Source: DATAYF01 sp036272735 (GTDB lineage: Bacteria; Chloroflexota; Ktedonobacteria; Ktedonobacterales; Ktedonobacteraceae). Taken from it: a stretch of DNA of 12,559 bases. This document shows, in pieces, positions 12,524-12,559 of this stretch. Position numbers and translations under genes: made by a program. Position 1 is the stretch's first letter. The number at the start of each line of letters is the position of its first letter. The notes under the pieces are model-generated. The model made no database searches, was not told where the DNA came from, and was given only the letters and a program-made list of their open reading frames with translations. The stretch covers positions 1 to 12,559 of the forward strand of contig DATAYF010000226.1 of NCBI GenBank assembly GCA_036272735.1, written 5' to 3'.

Positions 12524-12559
12524 AGGGATGGCGTATTGCTTTCGGCATTTTAGCTAGTG

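Overview
The window looks like chromosomal DNA of a moderately GC-rich monoderm bacterium, most likely a member of the class Ktedonobacteria (Chloroflexota). This is inferred from three things: a very large protein with an N-terminal zinc ribbon, one membrane helix and repeated extracellular BACON-like domains; an EmrA-type adaptor without the coiled-coil hairpin needed to reach an outer membrane; and GC-rich hairpin repeats between genes. No rRNA or marker gene is present, so the assignment is tentative.

Left part (1-3280, minus strand): a drug-efflux cassette read right to left. It runs from a TetR-family repressor (2527-3153), to a DHA2/EmrB-type 14-helix MFS transporter (721-2361), to a HlyD/EmrA-type adaptor cut by the window edge (1-533). 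A promoter (TTGACT, 17 bp, TAAATT) with two inverted repeats sits upstream of the repressor, as expected for self-repression relieved by a toxic ligand. The MFS-adaptor gap holds a cluster of GC-rich hairpins and two direct repeats.

Middle part (3427-9225, plus strand): a thiamine-diphosphate enzyme of the acetolactate synthase superfamily, without the usual biosynthetic neighbours, is followed by a perfect 30-bp-stem hairpin. Next comes the large membrane-anchored BACON-repeat protein (5350-8640), with its own promoter and a palindrome over the -35 box. After it is a GNAT acetyltransferase with a near-consensus promoter.

Right part (9302-11869, minus strand): endonuclease IV (nfo) lies downstream of scpB, the chromosome-condensation subunit. 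Upstream of scpB, where scpA would usually be found, is an AT-richer segment with a DUF1749-like alpha/beta hydrolase. The start of scpB is unusual: a good Shine-Dalgarno serves a two-codon ORF, and an extended -10 box lies just before the real ATG.

Right edge (11870-12559): AT-rich DNA with a truncated Fic-family gene that keeps its promoter-like sequence, ribosome binding site and about 60 N-terminal residues but has lost the whole catalytic domain. Short repeats and no intact gene surround it. This segment looks like degenerate accessory DNA.

No tRNA, rRNA, CRISPR array or intact insertion sequence was seen. The strongest candidates for something undescribed are the cysteine-paired BACON-repeat protein, the perfect 30-bp hairpin at 5082-5151, and the scpB leader.
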